A DNA stretch of 64,000 nt from JAVJST01 sp965229715 (GTDB taxonomy: Bacteria; Pseudomonadota; Alphaproteobacteria; Rhodospirillales; Casp-alpha2). A program made the translations under genes and the position numbers. The stretch spans positions 248,001 through 312,000 of the forward strand of contig CBDDJL010000002.1 of NCBI GenBank assembly GCA_965229715.1. The letters are read 5' to 3'. Positions 60,323 through 64,000 of this stretch are shown here, in pieces. The notes under the pieces are model-generated. The model was given only the letters and a program-made list of their open reading frames with translations, was not told where the DNA came from and did no database searches. The first letter of the stretch is position 1. The number at the start of each line of letters is the position of its first letter.

Positions 60323-62362
60323 ATGAATACTGCGATGACCACCGAAAACCAGCTCGTCAACGAAACCAGCCCCTACCTGCTGCAACACAAGGACAACCCG
60401 GTGCACTGGCGGGCCTGGGGCGACGACGCCCTTGCCGAGGCGAAGCGCGACAACAAGCCGATCCTGCTCTCGGTCGGTTATGCGGCTTGCCACTGGTGCC
60501 ACGTCATGGCGCACGAAAGCTTCGAGAGCGACGCCATCGCCGATCTGATGAACGAGCATTTCGTCAACATCAAGGTCGACCGCGAGGAACGTCCGGACAT
60601 CGACGCCATCTATCAGGCGGCGCTCGCCATGCTCGGCGAGCATGGCGGCTGGCCGCTAACCATGTTCCTGACGCCGGCGGGCGAACCGTTCTGGGGCGGC
60701 ACCTACTTTCCGCCCGAGCCCCGCTTCGGCCGGCCCGGGTTTCCCCAGGTGCTGCAGCAGATCTCGGCGATCTACGCGAACGAACCCGACAAGGTGACGG
60801 CAAATGCCGACGCCCTCAGGGACGGGCTGGAAAAACTCGGAACCCCCGCCGGCGGTGGCGAGATGGCGCTCGCCGGGATCGACGAAATCGCCGTCGCCGC
60901 CCTGCAACTTGTCGATGCCGCACGCGGCGGCACACGCGGCGCGCCGAAATTCCCACAGCCGTCGCTGTTCCGATTTCTCTGGCACGCCCGCCTCAGGACC
61001 GGCGATCCACGTCTCGCCGACGCCGTCACCCTGACACTCGACCAGCTTTCGCAGGGCGGCATTTACGATCATCTCGGCGGCGGTTTCGCCCGCTATTCGG
61101 TCGACGATCGCTGGCTCGTGCCGCATTTCGAGAAAATGCTCTACGACAACGCGCTCCTGATCGAGCTGTTGGCCGATGTTTGGCTGGCGACCCAATCGGA
61201 TCTGCACGCCCGACGTGTTCGCGAAACCGTCGACTGGATGCGGCGCGAGCTTGCCGTTTCCGTCGCCGGCGAAACTGCCTTCGCCAGCGCCTACGATGCC
61301 GACAGCGAGGGCGTCGAGGGTAAGTTCTATACCTGGTCCGAAGACGAGATTCGCGCCGTGCTGAGCGATGCCGGCCTCAGCGACGTCATCGACGATTTTC
61401 TGAGGACATACGGTACCGAGCTTACCGGCAACTGGGAGGGCGTCAATATTCTACACCGCGACCCGACCGAACACGACACCGCGGATCATCTCGCCGACGC
61501 CCGGAATGCCCTGTTCCGGGTTCGGGAGAAACGGGTCTGGCCGGGCCGCGACGACAAGGTGCTGACCGACTGGAACGGCCTCGCCATTGCCGCCTTGGCA
61601 CGCGCCGGCGCCGTCATGGAAAAGCCCGAGTGGATCGATGCGGCTGTCTCCGCGTTTCGTTTCATTACCGCCAACGCCGAACACGACGGCCGGCTGTTGC
61701 ACAGTTGGTGCGGTGGCGAGTCGCGCCACGCGGCGATCCTCGACGATTACGCCAACATGGCGCGCGGCGCACTGATGCTGCATCAGGCGACCGGCGACGA
61801 CGGCTACGTCGGCGCGGCGCGGCGCTGGGTCGCCGTCGCCGATGCGCGCTACTGGGACGAAAGCCACGGCGCATACTTCCAGGCCGCAGACGACACCCGC
61901 GACCTCATCGTCCGCAACAAGGTCGTGTTCGACAATGCGACGCCGAGCGGCAACGGCGTCATGGCCGAGGTGCTCGCGCGGCTATGGCTGATTACCGGCG
62001 AAGACAGCTATCGCGAACGTGTGCAAAGCCTGATCCGGGCGCTGACCCCGGAGGACCCACGCGGATTGCTGAACCAGCCGTCGCTCGCTTCCGGCGCCGA
62101 AATTCTCGAGGCCGGGTTGCAGATCGTGATCGCCGGCGACAACGCCCGTGATCTGATGGCGGCGGCTGTGCGCCATGCGCCGCCGCTGGCGGTGATACAA
62201 CACATCGGCAACGGCGAAACCCTGCCCGACGGCCATCCCGCTGCCGGCAAGGGACCCGTCGACGGCAAGCCCGCCGCCTACGTTTGCCGCGGGCCGGTGT
62301 GCGGCCTGCCGGTCACCGACCCTAGCGCGCTCGCTGGCGCCATTTCGGGGAATGCAGCGTGA
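60323..62362 (+). CDS. YyaL-type thioredoxin-domain protein
   Basis: Protein of 679 residues of the YyaL/spermatogenesis-associated protein 20 (DUF255) family. The N-terminal thioredoxin-like domain has the CHWCHVMAHESFES motif near 60-73, with NEHFVNIKVDREERPDID next. The second part resembles an (alpha/alpha)6 barrel of glycosidase type: DHLGGGFARYSVDDRWLVPH and YDADSEGVEGKFYTWSEDE. Enzyme activity is not established. The ATG at 60323 fits the family; a second ATG is at 60335. It overlaps ogt (GTGA). Confidence 0.92.
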   Translation: MNTAMTTENQLVNETSPYLLQHKDNPVHWRAWGDDALAEAKRDNKPILLSVGYAACHWCHVMAHESFESDAIADLMNEHFVNIKVDREERPDIDAIYQAALAMLGEHGGWPLTMFLTPAGEPFWGGTYFPPEPRFGRPGFPQVLQQISAIYANEPDKVTANADALRDGLEKLGTPAGGGEMALAGIDEIAVAALQLVDAARGGTRGAPKFPQPSLFRFLWHARLRTGDPRLADAVTLTLDQLSQGGIYDHLGGGFARYSVDDRWLVPHFEKMLYDNALLIELLADVWLATQSDLHARRVRETVDWMRRELAVSVAGETAFASAYDADSEGVEGKFYTWSEDEIRAVLSDAGLSDVIDDFLRTYGTELTGNWEGVNILHRDPTEHDTADHLADARNALFRVREKRVWPGRDDKVLTDWNGLAIAALARAGAVMEKPEWIDAAVSAFRFITANAEHDGRLLHSWCGGESRHAAILDDYANMARGALMLHQATGDDGYVGAARRWVAVADARYWDESHGAYFQAADDTRDLIVRNKVVFDNATPSGNGVMAEVLARLWLITGEDSYRERVQSLIRALTPEDPRGLLNQPSLASGAEILEAGLQIVIAGDNARDLMAAAVRHAPPLAVIQHIGNGETLPDGHPAAGKGPVDGKPAAYVCRGPVCGLPVTDPSALAGAISGNAA

Positions 62363-62820
62363 GTTTCCTGAGCGTACCCTCCCCGGTCGGCGTGCTGACC
62401 CTGTTCGCCGGGGGCGACGCCCTCGTCGCCATCGAATGGGGCCGGGCGCCGGAAGACGGTGGCGCCGCAACGCCACCCGTTCTCCGCGAGGCCGCCACCC
62501 AGCTGAGTCAGTACTTTGACAGGGAACGCGAAGATTTCGACCTACCGCTCATGCCCGCCGGCACCGAACACGAACGTGCGGTGTGGGACGCCATGCTGCG
62601 CATCCCCTACGGCGCACAGCGAACCTATGGCGACATCGCCGGCGAGGTCGGCAGCGTCGCGCGCGCCGTTGGCGGCGCCTGCGGGCGCAACCCGATCCCC
62701 ATTGTCATCCCGTGTCACCGGGTCGTCGGCGCCAACGGCCGCATGACCGGATTTTCCGGCGGCGAGGGCGTCGAGACCAAACAGTGGCTATTGCGCCACG
62801 AAGGCGCGCTGCTGACATGA
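62359..62820 (+). CDS. ogt: methylated-DNA-[protein]-cysteine S-methyltransferase
   Basis: Protein of 153 residues. The active-site IPCHRVV contains the acceptor Cys, preceded by ARAVGGACGRNPIPIV, and RIPYGAQRTYGDIAGEV is the HTH-like DNA-binding segment. It directly removes alkyl groups from O6-alkylguanine. The GTG at 62359 overlaps the YyaL stop, and its TGA overlaps the next start (ATGA). It is smaller than Ada-type proteins and has no regulatory domain. Confidence 0.93.
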   Translation: MSFLSVPSPVGVLTLFAGGDALVAIEWGRAPEDGGAATPPVLREAATQLSQYFDREREDFDLPLMPAGTEHERAVWDAMLRIPYGAQRTYGDIAGEVGSVARAVGGACGRNPIPIVIPCHRVVGANGRMTGFSGGEGVETKQWLLRHEGALLT

Positions 62821-63626
62821 ACGGTATGTCTGGCGATTTCTTCCGGGACGGCTGGTGCCGCTTCGGCGCCGACCCGCGTCTCGCAGCGTGGGCCGAGAGC
62901 GCCCTGCCGGCAGCGCGCGCCACGGTCACGGATCCCGCCCAAGCCGAGTGGCACCGCTATCAGGGCACCTGGTTCGCCGGCGTCAATGCGTTGCCGAACG
63001 ACCATAGCGGCGGCGTCGCTGGCGGCGCTCCGCTTGCCGGCTCGGCAATCGATTTCATCGCCGATACGCTGGGTCACGCGACCGGCAAGAACGGTTTCGT
63101 TTGGGACAAGGCGCAAATTTCAGTCTGTTATCCCGGCTATCCGCAACCGATGGAGAGCGAGAGCGATGCGCTGCACCGGTTCCGGCGCGACCGCGATGCC
63201 GCCCATGTTGATGGCCTTTTGCGCCACGGGCCCGAACGTCGGCGGTTTCTCAAGGAGTATCACGCCTTCATCCTCGGCATTCCGATGGTGCCGTTCGATG
63301 CCGGCGCGTCGCCATTCGTCATGTGGCGCGGGTCGCATGAAATGATGCGCTCGGCCTTTCGCACGCGTTTCGACGGCATCGCGCCGGAGCGCTGGACGGC
63401 GGAAGACGTCACCGACACCTATCACGCGGCGCGGCGCGAGGCCTTCGAGACCTGCGAGCGGGTCGAGATCCACGCGGCGCCCGGCGAGGCGTTTCTCGTT
63501 CACCGCCTTGCGTTGCACGGCATGGCGAAATGGCAGGACAACGCGAAGGCCGGCCCGGACGGCCGCATGATCGCCTACTTCCGGCCAGAAACGGGCGGGC
63601 CCGCCGAATGGCTGGACGCGCCGTAG
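62817..63626 (+). CDS. phytanoyl-CoA-dioxygenase-like (PhyH) protein
   Basis: Protein of 269 residues that resembles PhyH-type 2-oxoglutarate/iron(II) oxygenases. AAHVDGLLRHG gives the H-x-D iron motif near 123-125, and HRLALHGMAKW gives the distal His near 228. MWRGSHEMMRSAF and VYPG-like YPGYPQPM are further family traits. The substrate is unknown; members hydroxylate lipids, small molecules or alkylated bases. The ATG at 62817 overlaps the ogt stop, so it may be co-translated with ogt. It is followed by a 95-base gap before flagellin. Confidence 0.78.
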   Translation: MNGMSGDFFRDGWCRFGADPRLAAWAESALPAARATVTDPAQAEWHRYQGTWFAGVNALPNDHSGGVAGGAPLAGSAIDFIADTLGHATGKNGFVWDKAQISVCYPGYPQPMESESDALHRFRRDRDAAHVDGLLRHGPERRRFLKEYHAFILGIPMVPFDAGASPFVMWRGSHEMMRSAFRTRFDGIAPERWTAEDVTDTYHAARREAFETCERVEIHAAPGEAFLVHRLALHGMAKWQDNAKAGPDGRMIAYFRPETGGPAEWLDAP

Positions 63627-63721
63627 CGTCCACGGTGCCGAAAAAACGCCTTTACCGCTTGGCCGAGGCAGTGTGAAATTCGTCACAGACGCCCGTAGCT
63701 CGGAAATCTATGGTTTCTCCC

Positions 63722-64000
63722 ATGGCTGAAATCGGACTGACATCGGCGACCCAGAACGCCCTTCTCTCTTTGCAGCGGACCAGCAATCTGCAGGCCGATG
63801 CGTCACGTCGTCTGTCGACGGGCCAACGCGTCGAACGCGCGACCGACGACCCGGTCTCGTTTTTCCAGTCGAAAGCCCTGACCGACCGGCTGAGCGATCT
63901 TCGCGACGTCAAGGACGGCATCGGCCAGGCGCTGAGCAATGTCGAAACGGCGTTGGTCGGCACCGAAGCCATCGATTCCGTGGTGCGCCAGCTGCAAGGT
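63722..64000 (+). CDS. flagellin N-terminal region (cut by window end)
   Basis: The frame opens with an ATG at 63722 and runs to the window edge (93 codons). It matches the flagellin N-terminal D0/D1 helix: LTSATQNALLSLQRTSNLQA, then SRRLSTGQRVERATDDPVSF and LSNVETALVGTEAID. These helices form the coiled filament core. The rest, including the C-terminal D0 helix, is outside. The 95 bases upstream show no clear sigma-28 or sigma-54 promoter by eye. Presence implies a motile organism. Confidence 0.88.
   Translation, partial: MAEIGLTSATQNALLSLQRTSNLQADASRRLSTGQRVERATDDPVSFFQSKALTDRLSDLRDVKDGIGQALSNVETALVGTEAIDSVVRQLQG

Noticed and set aside
63627..63721. Sigma-28 or sigma-54 promoter before flagellin
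   Set aside because: No TAAA-N15-GCCGATAA-like or TGGCAC-N5-TTGC-like sequence was found; a TTGGCCGAGGCAG stretch is only a poor match.
1..64000. CRISPR arrays, insertion sequences, prophage genes, or a replication origin
   Set aside because: No spaced short repeats, transposase or integrase motifs, or DnaA-box cluster were seen. The parAB-parS block suggests the origin is not far but none lies in the window.

Overview
The window looks like a chromosomal segment of a G+C-rich alphaproteobacterium, most likely a Rhodospirillales-type marine or soil organism. Reasons: the mnmE-mnmG-rsmG-parA-parB block with parS sites, the adjacent holA-lptE-leuS block, a ~1600-residue NAD-glutamate dehydrogenase, a CenR-like response regulator, ftsK close to lolA, and sigma-54-type promoters. 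This is inferred from gene content; no rRNA or taxonomic marker was tested. Genes are tightly packed, with many 4-base start/stop overlaps, and no gene-free stretch exceeds 300 bases.

Region 1 (1-21.4 kb) is a surface-polysaccharide (O-antigen/LPS/exopolysaccharide) locus. It has galE and a UDP-HexNAc dehydrogenase on the minus strand. On the plus strand come a polyprenyl-phosphate HexNAc-1-P transferase, a Wzy/WaaL-like membrane protein and a WbpM-like 4,6-dehydratase. A dTDP-sugar module follows (sugar C-methyltransferase, SDR reductase, rfbC, rfbB, rfbA) with a family-2 glycosyltransferase. After purH and two membrane proteins comes a GDP-heptose module: SIS isomerase, SDR, gmhB, hddA, hddC, then a transaldolase-family gene that could supply sedoheptulose 7-phosphate, and a phosphoglycolate-phosphatase-like HAD protein.

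Region 2 (21.4-38.7 kb) is metabolic and accessory. It holds a UMF1-type MFS transporter, NAD-glutamate dehydrogenase, a PuuE-like allantoinase and an MFS permease interrupted by an in-frame TGA. Then come tRNA-Gly(GCC) and a small TetR-controlled module (TetR, AhpD/CMD-type protein, cytochrome P460) with three related palindromic operators. A YbaK/ProX deacylase, a thioredoxin-TPR protein, a Lon-N protein, a Trm112-like protein, a DUF971 protein, a YgeA-like racemase, a UbiH-type monooxygenase and an ammonium transporter behind a sigma-54-like promoter complete it.

Region 3 (38.8-49.6 kb) carries a dapC-like aminotransferase, ftsK, a membrane desaturase, lolA, a DOPA-dioxygenase-like protein, a CenR-like regulator, ribA, an unknown protein behind a textbook sigma-54 promoter, an L,D-transpeptidase, a YggS-like PLP protein and a ThiE-like protein.

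Region 4 (49.7-60.2 kb) is the conserved chromosome-maintenance block: leuS, lptE and holA (+), then parB, parA, rsmG, mnmG, mnmE, a thioredoxin-like ferredoxin and a DUF6489-like protein (-), with two perfect parS sites. Region 5 (60.3-64 kb) has a YyaL-type thioredoxin-domain protein, ogt, a PhyH-like oxygenase and the 5' part of a flagellin gene cut by the window end.

No CRISPR array, insertion sequence, prophage or replication origin was recognised. The most notable observations are the two complete-looking nucleotide-sugar modules, the TetR/P460 regulon, the sigma-54 gene of unknown function and the split MFS permease.
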